Origin: Oikopleura dioica
Lineage: Eukaryota > Chordata > Appendicularia > Copelata > Oikopleuridae
Reading direction: 5' to 3'
Length of the DNA stretch: 64,000 nt
NCBI GenBank assembly: GCA_907165135.1
Contig: OU015568.1
Coordinates: 11,602,501-11,666,500, forward strand
Part shown: piece after piece, positions 24,206 through 36,463 of the stretch
Position numbering within the stretch: the first letter of the stretch is position 1
How the letters are laid out: each line of letters starts with the position of its first letter
Position numbers and translations under genes: made by a program
Notes under the pieces: model-generated
Database searches by the model: none
The model's input: the letters and a program-made list of their open reading frames with translations, nothing else
What the model was told of the DNA's origin: nothing

Positions 24206-25253
24206 TTAGTGAGGTCTCTTTTGATCAGCGTCTCCGTTCGTGCAGGCAGCTCCGTTTTGCGTCTCGAACATCTCGCCTGATTGTTTCAGGATATCCTAAA
24301 GGCGGGTGAAGGAAAGATAGAAGGAATAGGGAGAGTACCTGGATATGGCAAATGATCAAATTAATAGCGACTTCATTTTCAACACCACGGGGCACGATGA
24401 CATCAGCATACTTCTTCGTAGGCGCGCAGAACTCATCGTATGACGGTTTCACAAAGCTGAATGATTCTTACGAAGAAGGAACTAAACTGAATAATCTTAC
24501 GAAGTATACTGCTTGATGATTGAGTCGATCGTTCTCCCTCTTTCGGCCGTATCTCGTCTAACTCTTCTTGCCAATCTCGTATCGGCGTCGCAGTCGATAA
24601 ATAGCTTCATGTCGCAAATCTCTCTAATCTTTCTGTAGTAGAAGAGCATAATTCCCTCCAGAAGAATGACTTCAGCGGGCTGAACGGGCTCAAACTCGCC
24701 AGTGCTCCTGTGAGTCTAGTAAAACGAGTTACAGTATACTTTCGGTTGCAAAAAGTATACTTTGAAGTCGTAAATGGGGATCTTCCCAGGTCGACCTTCG
24801 CACAGATCGATCAGCAGTTCGTAGATGGCAGCGTCGTCGATAGACTTTGGATGATCGAAGTTGTATTCGGATTTGTGCGCCAGCTCCAGATCATCCGGTT
24901 CAAGATCGCGGTAGAAGCTGTCTTGCGAGATGGAGACCACAGACATGGCGCCCAATGTATTCAGCTGAAAATATTTTTGAGTGAACTGGGATTATATTCT
25001 AAAGATCTCAACTTTAACGAAAAAAATGATAACCAACTAAAAGCCAGTGATTATAAACTTATATGATCACTTTTAAAAACGCGAAAGAGAAAAACAGTTA
25101 GCTGAGATACTGTACCTCGGAGTCGATCTTACTTACCTCTGTAATGATCTTCTTACAGACGCTGGACTTCCCCGAGTTTGTGCCCCCAACGACGCCGATG
25201 ATGTACGGTTTTGGCTTGGTTCCGTTCGGTCGTTGAATCTGTGCGCTTGGCAT
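24206..25253 (-). CDS. UCK: Uridine-cytidine kinase
   Basis: Five exons (25253-25137, 24964-24761, 24715-24501, 24456-24339, 24295-24206) sum to 744 nt, or 247 aa, close to the family's 260-280. Near the N-terminus is the P-loop [12 protein letters not shown]. Later conserved blocks are [34 protein letters not shown], the lid [14 protein letters not shown] and [34 protein letters not shown]. The enzyme phosphorylates uridine and cytidine to UMP and CMP in pyrimidine salvage, in the cytosol. The start is the first ATG ahead of the P-loop. A coding-like minus-strand segment upstream (25534-25387, beginning MSAPVSKGLK) cannot be joined in phase. Confidence 0.92.
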
Positions 25254-26802
25254 GCTAATGGAACGCGTTATCTTTCGGCTTTGGAAACGGAAGTTCCGGC
25301 GCGGTAGAAATGGTGCGGGATTATGAATTTCTAGTTTACGCTTTTTACTACTGCGGTGCGTGTATGGCAAGTCTGAGAATGGCTTAGTACATACTCATAA
25401 AGGTAGTTATGATTGGATATTTCCCCTTGAAGAATGCGTGCGTTCCGTTCGCGCTGCAACCGCTCAACTGTACTCAAAAGTCGAATGAAAATGCCCCTGG
25501 AGATGGATTTCAAACCTTTTGAAACAGGAGCCGACATAAAGATAAATGAATAAATGCGAATGAAATAATTGAGTTTTAAAACTGAGCTTGATAACTGAAG
25601 CAGGATAACATGCATTAAAAGATTCTAGAAATAAACGTCCCCTGGTCGTTTTTGCTTTGCCCCCGAGCGTGAGAGAATATCCTATCTGCTGCGTGAAATT
25701 ATAAAAGCCTTGCTTGATTATTTTGGTCTATTTTGCGGTCTGTTTGAGTGTTTGCAATGATCGGTGCATCCATCAGGTTCTCCATGCTTGGTCTTTACTG
25801 CTACAAGAAGTTATAAGTCAAATACCTGCTGGTAACGGTCATACGGGCGAGATTACCGCTCGATCGCGAAATCAGCTGAAATATCACTCGACTTACACTA
25901 ATTGTGTGCTTGCCACGTTCTCCTTCACTCTGAAAATAAACGCCCTTCAGTCTCTCTTACTGAAATTACAGTCGTAAAAAGTATTCAGTTGCAAAAGGAC
26001 AATAATTTAGCAGCTGCAATTATAGTTACATAATATCATGTGCTTGAGGAGAATTTAACAGGCTGTTTAAATTGTTTTATGCGAGAGCAAATATTAGTGT
26101 CTGTTCAGGCAAAATAGTGCACTTTGAACGAGGGTTCAAAATTTCGCTTGAATAGTTTTACCTTGCTAGATAATCGTTGATACCTACAGTGTTACAGCTA
26201 CTTGAGGGTCTAAAAAAGAAATTACACTTTCTCTTTTTTTTAGAATGAGGCCAATCTTATCCAGCCGCGGTTTTATACGGTACGCGCTGGGTGATCGCCT
26301 GTGAACGCAAATCCTAACAAAACGTCACTTTGACCTCATTGATATGGAACGAACTGCATTTTTCAATTTCTCAGCCCTCCTTATCTCTCTTCGCACAGAC
26401 AGTATTTTCGAACAGCGCATGCTAAATTGTTGACTTGTTTGGAAATTGTTTTTGAAACGAACTTTTGTTGTAGAAAACAACTTTAAAGAACAAGTTTTCT
26501 GTAAGAAACAGAAACGTAAAACTGAACTCACGCAAGTCAAATTGAAACCGACAAAAAACGCCTTCTAGAGACATAGAAAAATTTGCTGGAAAATAAAATA
26601 AAATGGCAAGAAAATAATAAAGTAGAAAAAATATGTAGAAAAGAACAAAGATTCTAGCGTAGCAGTAAATTTATTTCAGTAACTCTATTCGAATATTCTA
26701 GGTTTGTATTTTGGTTATCCATTATTTTGATAGACTATCATTTGTTTTCACCACGGGAATTTTTCAGGACAGATTTTTTGAACACAGCTCTTATCGGCGA
26801 GG
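25254..26802. other. Intergenic, 1.5 kb, one unresolved coding-like segment
   Basis: The minus-strand segment at about 25534-25387 reads MSAPVSKGLKSISRG, then LQRERNARILQGEISN. It is basic and amphipathic like a mitochondrial presequence, but it cannot be spliced in phase to UCK. The rest is AT-rich and contains only short frames without support. Confidence 0.3.
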
Positions 26803-29800
26803 CTAATCGTCGGCAAGTTTGACCTTGACTCTGTAGAATTTCGTGTGCGACGGAAGATTGTAGCGGTTTTTGCTCCGTCGAGTTACACATAGAACGGGTT
26901 TCTCTGCGATTTCACACTAGGCATTTTAATGAGTCTTCCATGATTTCAAAGATACAAATTTACCTCAAGACAAATTTCAGTATCAGTGCATTTATCAGGC
27001 TTCTCCAATCCAAGGGAATCAAAGCATCCTTCGTGGACAAAATAGAACCTTAATCCGGTCGTGTGCAAAACGTACTGCTTCTTGTCTTTGTTGAAAATGA
27101 CCAAAACAGAGTCGCCAACTTGAAAGTGATCGCGCTCATCGGCGTCTTTTGAACCTTCTGGAACTGGGGATTGATTGGCGGGGGAGTCACTGGATAGGCC
27201 TGGGTGACACGATTGCGTCATTAAGTTCGATCCGCTTCCGCCGTGGCTTTTTATCGGAATAGGAGAGGGCGAGCTCGGCCAAATTGGGCCAATCGCGATG
27301 CTTTGCTCCATCAAGCCAACATTGGGCTGATGCGCTTTAAGACTTTCCGCAAGTGATCTGTACTCGTCGCGCTCGTCGGTAACACGAGCGATGTCGATCT
27401 TTATTCTTTCATAAGAACGCTCAAGCTCGTTTTGCCGCGTTTTAGCTGCTTCATTGAGTTCGAGCTTTTGACGGAGCTCGAGAAGCTGTTCTTCGAGATC
27501 CATGTTCGTGCGCTCGAGCTCATGGACGGAGGAGCGCTGGTTTGAAAGCTCAAGCTCGAGTGAGGTGATTTTCTGATCGCGCTGGAACATCTCTGATTTC
27601 ACTATTGCAAATTTTAAATAAATCGATGTAAAACTTTGACATACCTTCATCAAGTTCACATTTGAACTGATCTCGCTCTGTCGACACTTCTTCTATACTC
27701 TCTTCAAGCTCCTTTTCCTTTGATAACGTGCGATCTTCGTGCGCGTGGTATTTTGCTTCAAGAATTTCGAAGAGCTTGACAAGCATGGCCAAATGCTCCG
27801 AGTTTTCTTTCGCCAGTTGCTCAGCATCGACGACTTTCTTAGCCAAGAGGATTTCAACTTCACTTTCGACATCGTCTGTTTGCGAAAAGGATTCGGTACG
27901 TCGAGGTCGAGAAGTTTGTATTTCAATGGATCGAAGTGATGAGGACTCTGTTTGGACTTCTAGATCCGAGACAGGTGATTTCGGTGAGTCGAATTGAAGA
28001 CCAAAAGAAGCACTAGAATTCCTTGAGAAGGATGCACGGACGCTATCTTACCTCAGAGGAATGGCCTGCCCAGAAAAGTCATCAACTTCTTTTGAAGGTG
28101 TTTGTGAAGATATAGAGCTCGAAGTTTTAGGTACAGAAAATTCAGAGGACGAGATTTGAAGAGCTTTACTTTCCGTCTTCGTCAGGACAGTCTCGACTGC
28201 TGCCTCGGCGGATCCCACCGTGGAAGTCTGCAAGCAGGCGTTTTCGAACTCTGGCGCGTCAAAGAACTCGTCCTCTTTCTCGGGCTCGGGATCAGTTTGG
28301 AAGGCACTGTCCTGGAACCAAGGCAGCGGGGGAGGTAAAAATGAGGGCGAAGCGGGATGAGGTAATTCGTGACTTGACAGTTCGGGGGTTAGACGTTCAA
28401 TGTTTGAGCTTTGGATTGTTGAAAATGAAAGGTTCTGCCTGATTCTATAAGACTTATTTGGTCAACAATTTCCTTTGGTTCGGAAGAGGGCTCCTGGGCA
28501 GAAATTTTACAAGCGCTGGACATTCAATATCTAGTTCATCTCTTCGTTCCCTCTCTTTTGAGCATACTCGTTCAGCGAAAACTCGTTGTCTCTCATGCCA
28601 CTTGCTGTACTTTTCTCCAAAATGCTTCCTCGAGTGGATCTCCTCAATCACATGGCCGAAGTCATCCGCTCTCGGGATTTCCTTGAGCACTCCACTGAGC
28701 TTCATGATTCTTTGGACGCGCCGGCGATTTTGAATGAAGCCAACGTCCGCCTGATACAAATCGTTTTGGCGCTGAAAGACCTCCCCGATTATCCGACGGG
28801 TCGAAAGAAGGAGCTTCTTTTTGTACTCGAAGCAACTTTCTGTGAATCGTTTTACTTCCATATGATTGTGGAGCATTATCCGAAGATTGTTCGTCCCCGA
28901 TGCTCCTTGCCCCCTGAAAACATACTCAAAATAATGTTTTCTTTGACAAAAATTACATGGAACGCTCCATCGAATGATAAATCTGCTCTTGCTGCTTGAA
29001 ATTCTCCGTTACGGCTTCGTAGTTTTCTTCCAGCGATGCGATCGTTTTTTCTGCATTCGTCAAGTTTCTGCAACATGATTTAATGGGAATGTGTGTTTCT
29101 TTTTTACCTGATAGGTGTGTTGAGTAAATTACCAAGACGATTTTTGGAGTCGATGATGATTTTCAATGATACCTTTGAAATTGTAGCTTCCAAACTAAAG
29201 AAAATCGGTGAAGAACGGTATACGATTTACGAAAGGAGACTATTACCTTTCAAGAATTTTCTGGTACGAGTTTGTCGTGTCGAGTTCGATGAAGTCAATC
29301 ATCTTGATTTTACTGGGCGACATGCATTCAGGGACGTAATCAGTCTTCAGCCTTTCCATGCGTTGACGAGCTGTGGCAATGAGGGATGAGATGTTGGCGA
29401 AGTTGCGCTCGAACTCGGGGAATAAATCTTCGTTGGCAACCAAATGGGCGCGGTACTTGGCCTGGACAGAGTCCAGATTCTTGAGCGCGACGTCGAGAGC
29501 GTACAGAATGAGGCGGTAGCTTTGGATTGTTGTTTTTGCTTTTGAAAACCACTGAAAAGAACAATTTTAATCACAGCAAAAGATGTAAGAGTAAAGAATT
29601 ACCTCTCGGTCATATTTGAGGATGGACTCGGCCACTTTGGCGAATTGATCGGCCGAAAACTGCGATGGGTCCAAATTGATAAACTAAAAATATTTTTCTA
29701 ACCTTGTTTTTCTTCTCAAATGAAAATATTTACCTCGTAGAATTCATCCTCCACATCTGGCAAGGGACCTAACTCGGCGTAGGACACTTCCGGGAGGCGA

Positions 29801-30467
29801 ATATCGAATAAACATAATGGCCTGCTATCGGAGTTTTGAAAGCCGCTGATTCTTATTCCATTTTCAAGGGCACATCCTAAATCAGCAATTTAGAAATTTG
29901 ATCGTTGCGCAATCAGAAGCAGCAGGGCGAACACAAGATTGTGTTGCCTCGTGACTTGTGGTTTTATGAGTACTTCTTGTGACTCCCTCGAGAGTCATAA
30001 CTTTTAGCCACAAACAATTCAGAGTTAAACATGACTGTAGCTCTCGGCGCTCGGCTCAGCATCCTGCTACAGGATTGCTGTGTAGAAACCTGAGTCAGGG
30101 TCCTAAAAGAAATTGAATGAAAAGCCGTACAGCGGCTGTCTTGAAAACCAGCCGCGAAGCGGCTTCGCTAAAAAATGTAAATAAAGATTGAGATGGTTAT
30201 TTTACCCTCACTCAGGTTTAAATACAGGCTGCTAAGCCCAGTTCTGGAGATTCCGTATACTTATAAAAACTCGAATTGATACTGCTGATTTGGTTTGCTA
30301 TAATAAGACTAAAGAAGCTGAAATATACCTTGTTCATCAAGGAGAATCTGTCTTTCCGGAGGAACATTTGTGTGATTGAAGAGGGAGTTTTTGAGCCCGT
30401 CGACAGTACCAGATTCTGCTCCCAGCGCACGAAGGGTCCCTGTCGACGCTTCAAACACAAAATACAT
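26803..30467 (-). CDS. RB1CC1: RB1CC1/FIP200, autophagy-initiation scaffold
   Basis: Eleven exons (30467-30329, 29876-29734, 29683-29603, 29551-29247, 29194-29108, 29067-28957, 28913-28511, 28452-28052, 28021-27645, 27601-26964, 26916-26803) sum to 2,799 nt, or 932 aa. The N-terminus is a ubiquitin-like fold (MYFVFEASTGTLRALGAESG). A helical ATG17-like region follows, including the conserved basic stretch around ERRDEL, then a disordered segment, a coiled coil (~650-800) and a C-terminal Claw (FQVGDSVLVIFNKDKKQYVL to RYNLPSHTKFYRVKV). FIP200 holds the ULK complex together and its Claw binds selective-autophagy receptors. At 932 aa it is far shorter than the ~1,600-aa vertebrate protein; most of the loss is coiled coil. 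Intron 1 is long (452 bp), while one later intron is only 30 bp. Confidence 0.9.
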
Positions 30468-32787
30468 AAACTCGTCTTCTTCTTCCTTCTTTTTTCTCTC
30501 CTCTTCTCAAAAGAGCAAGATCATAACTCTTCGGTGCTGAAACGACCGTCTGAAAAAAATAATACGCTGAGACACGGTATCAGGCTGAGACTGGCCACGC
30601 GATTCACGATATGACAAAATAACAGTTTTGAATTGAAAAGAGTCTTGTCCGTTATTTTTTCGCTGGAAAATATGATCTTATTTTATTGTGGAGACAGAGG
30701 CAGAAAAGGGAAATTTCGAGGTGACTAGCATTGATTTTCAGCGTGATGAGAATCAATAGACGTCATCAAGTAAATGTTTGAATAGTCACTAGTGATGGAT
30801 TTTTTCTTTATTGGGGATGGAATAGAGTAATTTAAAGGCAGCAGGAACAATTTATGTAGATTGAAAGTGTAAGCATTTCAGTGTTAGGGATCAGTTTACA
30901 CGATTTAAGAATGTTGTTGATGCATTTTATAAAGTCATTTTCAATTTCTTCATTATTAGGGAACCCTATGATAAAGGTTTTGCAGATATACTTGATTCAT
31001 TATACAAAAGCGTTTTGCAAGTTTTCATCATTTAAAATTTTTAATTTTGAGAAGGAACAAAATATGAATTTTCACCCGTGTGCGCGGTCTTTCGATTCAT
31101 TTTAAAAATAGTATTATAGTCACATGTTAATAGAATTTTAAAAATAAGAGCAATAAAAAAGGTATGATCATTCTAAAGGACTTGTAGATGCTTTTCATAC
31201 ATAAGAGTTCATTTTACGTTTATATATATCATATCATATATTGATAAATCAGACTTACAATCTTTAAAACTGACAAAGGTAGTAGATTATGCGCTTCATT
31301 TTATCAAAATATAAAAACTTCAACAATTTTTTGACAGATCAAAGTACCATGTATCATGGTAAAAGTTTCATAGATACTTATCATTCATAAGAGTTCATTT
31401 TAAAGTCATAAATTATGAGTAACAAATTGATATCACGGGAAGTCTATAATTGACAGTTATCAAATAGTTTTCATTTTATAAAATTAAAAAAGTCAAGGTC
31501 TTTTCAAGACTGATCTGGGAAGTAGGTTATAAGTAAATTCATTTTATAAGTCAATTTCGACTAATTTGAGTTTATGACAGTTCTCTACGTCGAAAAAACG
31601 AAAAAAAAATAAGTCGATTTGCCTCTGGCAAAAGTGTTTTATTTTCTTCATTTCTTTCTTCTTCTTTTGAGTGCTCTTTCAGACAGGGAGGATCAACATA
31701 GGGGCTCAAAAAGCGAGAATAGATAAATTTATCAAGTTGAGTCACATTTTCGAGTTTTATTCAATTTTGACGAAGCGCGCGATTGGCTCCTGGAAAGCCA
31801 GAGCTTCAGCGCCCCAGCGCAATTTTCTGCTCCTCATTTTGCGCTTCGAGGGACATTCCTCGAGCACACATGGCGATCAGCTGTTTTTAGGTCACATGAC
31901 CTGATATTGTTGATGAACTTTTGCTTATGTAATTGAGCGTTGAAGTAAAAATCGTATCAAAAATTGTAATAAAAATATATTTCAATTTCGATATTTTTTG
32001 CAACATGATTTTTCCCAAAAGTATTGACAATACTAATTTTCCTTGAATTTTTGATTCGTTAGATAGTGTGTTCTATATTCGAATTGATCTTTCACTCCAA
32101 AAAGTGATTTTAGATCGCTCAATTTAGGAAACACTGATCGAGTAATCAAATCAGGCTTGATAATAAATAATCCAGTATCGTTGTGGTTAGCCGATAACTC
32201 CAAAATTTTTTCATTGGAACATGTCACGCATTAGTTTGGTGGTGCACCGTGGCGAGCACCATTGGTCAAAGTACACCAAAACCTCCCGCGGCGATAACGG
32301 AGCTTATACCATTCAGCGCTAGAATTTTAACTCCCTGGCGTACTTGCTCTTCAATTTGTTGGTGCGGATCTGGCCAGTTATAATTGAAAAATGTAAATAA
32401 ATAATTCGCTTTGTCATTTAAAAATGAGGTCTTCTATGATTTCGAAATGAGCCGACATTTAGATCTAAAATTTAACATGATTTCAGTGCGTTACAGAGCC
32501 TTTTTAACATAAAAAAGACTAAGCAAGCATTCTTTATCGTCCGGCAAATAATTAATTATTCCTTTCGCCACCGGAAATGGCGGAAAAAGCACTAATAAAA
32601 GCCCCAAATGAGCCCTTCTAACACGTCTTGACGCGAGACAGTTAAATTGCATCGGCGCTAGGGAGCGCGCTTTTCGCGAAAAAAACCTTCCTCCATGCAG
32701 AAAACTGTCATCCCATTCTGAAAGTAATCCACCAGAATACGAGCGTGTTTTTATTCATAAAGAGAAACTTTTGAATAAAACGAGAAA
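30468..32787. other. AT-rich 2.3-kb intergenic region with diverged short repeats
   Basis: No gene is supported. Between about 30900 and 31560 the motif TTCATTTTA recurs every 80-190 bp. Longer partial matches include CATAAGAGTTCATTTTA at about 31198 and 31384, suggesting a decayed repeat. A minus-strand frame at 32227-32033 (MTCSNEKILELSANHND) has coding-like composition but no partners, and may be a gene remnant. Confidence 0.3.
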
Positions 32788-33497
32788 ATGTCGAAAGCTG
32801 TCGTCGATGAAAATTTCTGGCATACATTCCAGATGACTGAAGAGTAAGTATTTTTGCCATTCATAAAATTATAACTTGATAATTGCTGAAACAAATAAGA
32901 TTCGGACGTGTCTGTAATTTATTTTCAAGGGATTTCCGGATGCGAGTCGCAGTCAGTCCTCATCACACAAACCCCCGATCCGCCACATTGGATTTCTGGA
33001 GAAAAACTACTCCGTACAACCAATATCGAGTGATCCAGGATCGAAGAAGAAAACAGATGAACCAGCCTACCAGGTAAATGAAACCTCTGATTATTCATTT
33101 TACGTTTTTTTTCTAGTTCTTCTCATACGAAAGAAGAGCACATGATCATTGCCCAAGCTCTTGCTTCGATGGAAAAACGACGTGTCGGTACTCGTTTCCT
33201 TGATAGAGAGGTAAGAAAGCGACGATGCATGAAGAGTCTGATCTTATTAACCGTCGGAGAACGAGATTATCTCGCCATAATTACCCTCCGTTCGTGTTCA
33301 TAGTGCCATAAAACGGAAAGGCGCTACCAATCATTTGGAATTATGCTCTTTTAGAAGACGGAATTTCTAAAAAAAAGGCTCCGCCCTTTACGTCACTTCG
33401 CATTCCTAATCAACGTTTTAAGGTCACCGAAGACGATCACGAAAAGCCCTTGATGGTCATTCTCCAAGAACAGACGGAGAAGTGCTCCCTCATGTAA
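32788..33497 (+). CDS. Small basic protein with C-terminal CaaX box (CSLM), 122 aa
   Basis: Four exons (32788-32843, 32930-33073, 33117-33210, 33423-33497) sum to 369 nt. The chain is basic and helical (MTEEDFRMRVAVSPHH, RVIQDRRRKQMNQP, MIIAQALASMEKRRVG) and ends CSLM followed by a stop. This fits a CaaX prenylation signal: Met at the last position favours farnesylation, giving a membrane anchor. The size and tail recall G-protein gamma subunits, but the gamma-family core (a NPF motif before the tail) is absent, so I do not call it one. I recognise no family. It begins 2.3 kb from the RB1CC1 start, and its poly(A) signals are near 33598. Confidence 0.65.
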
Positions 33498-33873
33498 ATC
33501 CATTTTTCCGACAAGAAACAAAAAGTCCTGCTGGATCGTCCAGACCGGATGTTTTCTTATTGTACCTTTCGCCTTTTTGCATCCTTCCAGAACAAAAAAT
33601 AATAAATCTTAACTATTTTGAATTGTGTTCAGTCATTTAATGCTGTTTTGTATTTTTTTCCGATACTTGAACTTTTACAAACAGGTGTCGACAGGTTTAG
33701 AGCGATTGAAAGAGATAAAGATTGCTATAGGCAGACTTTACATTAATTAAAAATTAAAAACAGAATTTCGTATTTACAAAGATGAATTGAATTAACTTGG
33801 AAATATTATCCAAAAATCACTTGGAAACATTTGAGGCAGTTTTCGTCGATTATCTAGTCTTGTAGGCAAGTGA
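33498..33873. other. Convergent 3' region between CaaX gene and KCNQ
   Basis: A stretch of 376 bp with AATAAA at 33599 for the plus-strand gene. Nothing else was found. Confidence 0.4.
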
Positions 33874-36463
33874 TTAGTTTTGAGGATCTTCAGAAGAGGG
33901 GAGCATTACCGCCACTTCAGGAGCAACGCGATTTTGAAAGACTGGCCTCCGCTCGCTGACAGGGGAAGGTGGAATCGTAAGGACATTTTGAGTGTCGCTC
34001 GGGGCTTCTTTTAGAGAACTTAGTGCGCCAAGGATCTTGTCCAGTTTATCATCTGCAAAAAAATTAATTGAGAAAAGCGCTCTATTACTTACCGATGTCG
34101 GAAACCTTCTTTTCGAGAGTTATCAGCCTCCCATTCATTGAACTTCTTGAAATGTAACCAGCAGAAGATCCGTTTTTTCGATCAAGTTCAACTGTTGACG
34201 CCACGCCGAGGATGTTTTCCATTCTAGCGACCCAAATTAGATTTCGTTGCTGCGATGATTCTAACCTGTTTTGCAAGAGTTTCACGCGAGCGAGCATGTC
34301 AACATGGCCAGCAGAGTATTGTTCGATGACGTCTTTGACATCATAAGGCCGCAGTGCTTCCTTGAATTTCCTCTTCGCAACGCAGAATTTCATCATTCGA
34401 ATGAATCGTAATGCAATCTTTTGCTTCTCGGTCAGCTGATTGTCTGCCGCTAAATATTCGTCGTCGTCGATTTCTGTGATGCCATTTTGGTTTACGTCTA
34501 AAACATTGAAGTCGGTGATTTTATCTCGACAAGTTACCTGATTTCAATCCGGGTGAGTTGAGTTGATGATGTTTCGTAGCAGAAACGCGGCGAACAGGAA
34601 ACAAGTCTTCACTCGCGAGCTGTGGAGAAAATGAAAACAGATTCTTGATGTTATTTTTGGTCTCATCTTTCGACTTCTCGATCGATTTCTTGCAGCTAAA
34701 GTCGATCAAAACATGTTCAAAAACGGGTTTCACTTACAGAGCAGTTCTAGCTTGATTCCAAGTAGCTATTGAGCTTGACTCTTCATCGGCTGCGTAGTTT
34801 CTCCAAACCGCCTGTATCAACAACGCAGCTGGGTTTCGTCGTCTCGCAAAGTGCTTCTGGCGATGCTGCTCCTGAACTTTCAAGGCGAATCCAGTACCGA
34901 GGATTCCCGCTGGCAACGCAAAGAATGCCATTCCAACAACGGCGAAAAACGACGCAATCGCTTGACCAGTTGTTGTTGCTGGAACTTTGTCTCCATAACC
35001 AATCGTCGTTAGGGTTATAAAACCCCACCAGAGGGAGTCCCCAAATGTCAAAAAATGGCAAGTCGGAGCACTTCCATCCTCAAAGATTGTTCTATTGGCG
35101 GCCATTTTGCATTCATCGGTCGTAAACTCAACTTGCCAGATGATGTAGCTGACGAAGATCAAGACAAGAAAAGCAATATAGATTGCCGTCAAAAGTTCCT
35201 TGAGTAAGGCTGTGAAAGAAAAATTATTTTCGTTTGTTCGTAAAAACATGGCGATCTATGTAAATTTTTCAACGGATTTTGACAAGATCAGTGCGTCAAT
35301 TTTGTAATATTCTCGCAATGGCTGTCCTGAGCATTTATCGTCTAATTTCATTCGCGATCAAAAGTACGTCAAAAATAATTTGCGAGAAAATAAATAAAAA
35401 AAAATCCACAACCCTTTCCTTGGAGTGAGCATAGACAACGGATCCCAGTAGTTTCCATGTTCCGCCTCTTCTATCGACTCTCACCATTCGTATAATCTGG
35501 AGGAAACGCAGTGCTCTGAGAGCGGAAGCGGCGAAGAGACCCTTCTCGATCGTTAGGTTTCCAAAGATCAGAATCCAGGAAGCAATAACAACCATCAAGT
35601 CGATGATGCAAAAAGGCCGTCGCGCGAAGTGAAGGCGCCCGAGTAGACCTTGATACCTGGGAGTCTCGGTTATGGAAATGAAGAGAAAAAACGTGACAAG
35701 ATACATGGAAACATCTGGTTTCCCCAATGCTCACCTTGATCTACAGCCAGCCGACCAGAGACGAAGGATGTATTCGAATGTGAATTGCACCATTATGATC
35801 TTTTCCAGAATGTTCAGCACGTATTCCGAAGTCGAGGAGATTCGGTCTTCGTTGTCGTCGTATACATCTCCAGTGATGAACATTGTGAGGATGAGACATG
35901 CAAAAACAAGGAGAAACCTTAATCTTTTGTTTACAAGAACTAAGCCCAAAGTGTGTTGTTTACGTATAAATGTGATAATAAGTACTGATGTGGTGCCTGT
36001 TAAGCACCGGGCGTTCGAGGATATTATAGAGATTTGGCTGGAGGTAGTGATAAAAGAAGGAATATCTGGTGCCCGAATAATTGGAGTTGGAGCCGAAAGA
36101 GCGCATCCGAGATCTTCCCTTCCCGCTTCCCCGTTGCAAGCGTTTGAGTTTTTGCTCATGATACTGAGTATCTCTTATTCCGCCGACTGTTCCGTCTCGG
36201 TTCAGGACATTTCTATCAAGCCCCGGAAGGCTGGCTCTCTGACCGTAGCTTCCAGAACCGTATCTTAGCTTTGGCTCGGCATTACGCCTGAAAATAGGAG
36301 CCCCACTATGCGTGGTACTGTGCGATTGCCAGAACGGGTTAGAAATCTCATCCACGGTATCGCTCGAACCAGTGACTGAGCATGTCAGTCCAGAATCGTC
36401 GGTCACTTGTAAAGCAGGCGTTACAGCGAATCTTTCGTTGGTTGAAGAACTCAAATTTTCCAT
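33874..36463 (-). CDS. KCNQ: KCNQ2-5-type voltage-gated potassium channel subunit
   Basis: Eight exons (36463-36008, ~35940-35735, 35656-35419, 35198-34738, 34611-34538, 34497-34266, 34223-34093, 34052-33874) give 1,977 nt, or 658 aa. Landmarks are NLYNILERP before S1; S4 as [20 protein letters not shown], which follows the KCNQ2-5 rather than the KCNQ1 pattern; the S4-S5 linker [12 protein letters not shown]; the selectivity filter TTIGYGDK; and the S6 gate [20 protein letters not shown]. After S6 come an IQ-like helix A, helix B and the helix C assembly segment [20 protein letters not shown]. Such channels carry the M-type current, controlled by PIP2 and calmodulin. Oddities are a long pore turret with two cysteines, intron 3 of GA-AG type, and intron 1, which cannot be closed as GT-AG in frame. 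Confidence 0.92.
35199..35418 (-). other. GA-AG intron 3 of KCNQ
   Basis: Splicing TCC AAG | GAAAGGG...CTCAAG | GAA CTT TTG restores the conserved SKELLTA of the S4-S5 linker without gap or insertion. No GT donor in this exon gives the required phase. Non-canonical GA-AG introns are reported for appendicularians. The 220-bp length is long for this window. Confidence 0.7.

Noticed and set aside
28452-28511. Stop codon and frameshift within RB1CC1
   Set aside because: An ordinary 58-nt GT-AG intron (CTT|GTAAAA...AAATAAG|TCT) resolves it and keeps the total at a multiple of three.
32788-33497. G-protein gamma subunit
   Set aside because: Size and CaaX box would fit, but the conserved gamma core and the NPF motif before the tail are missing, and the protein is about 50 residues too long.
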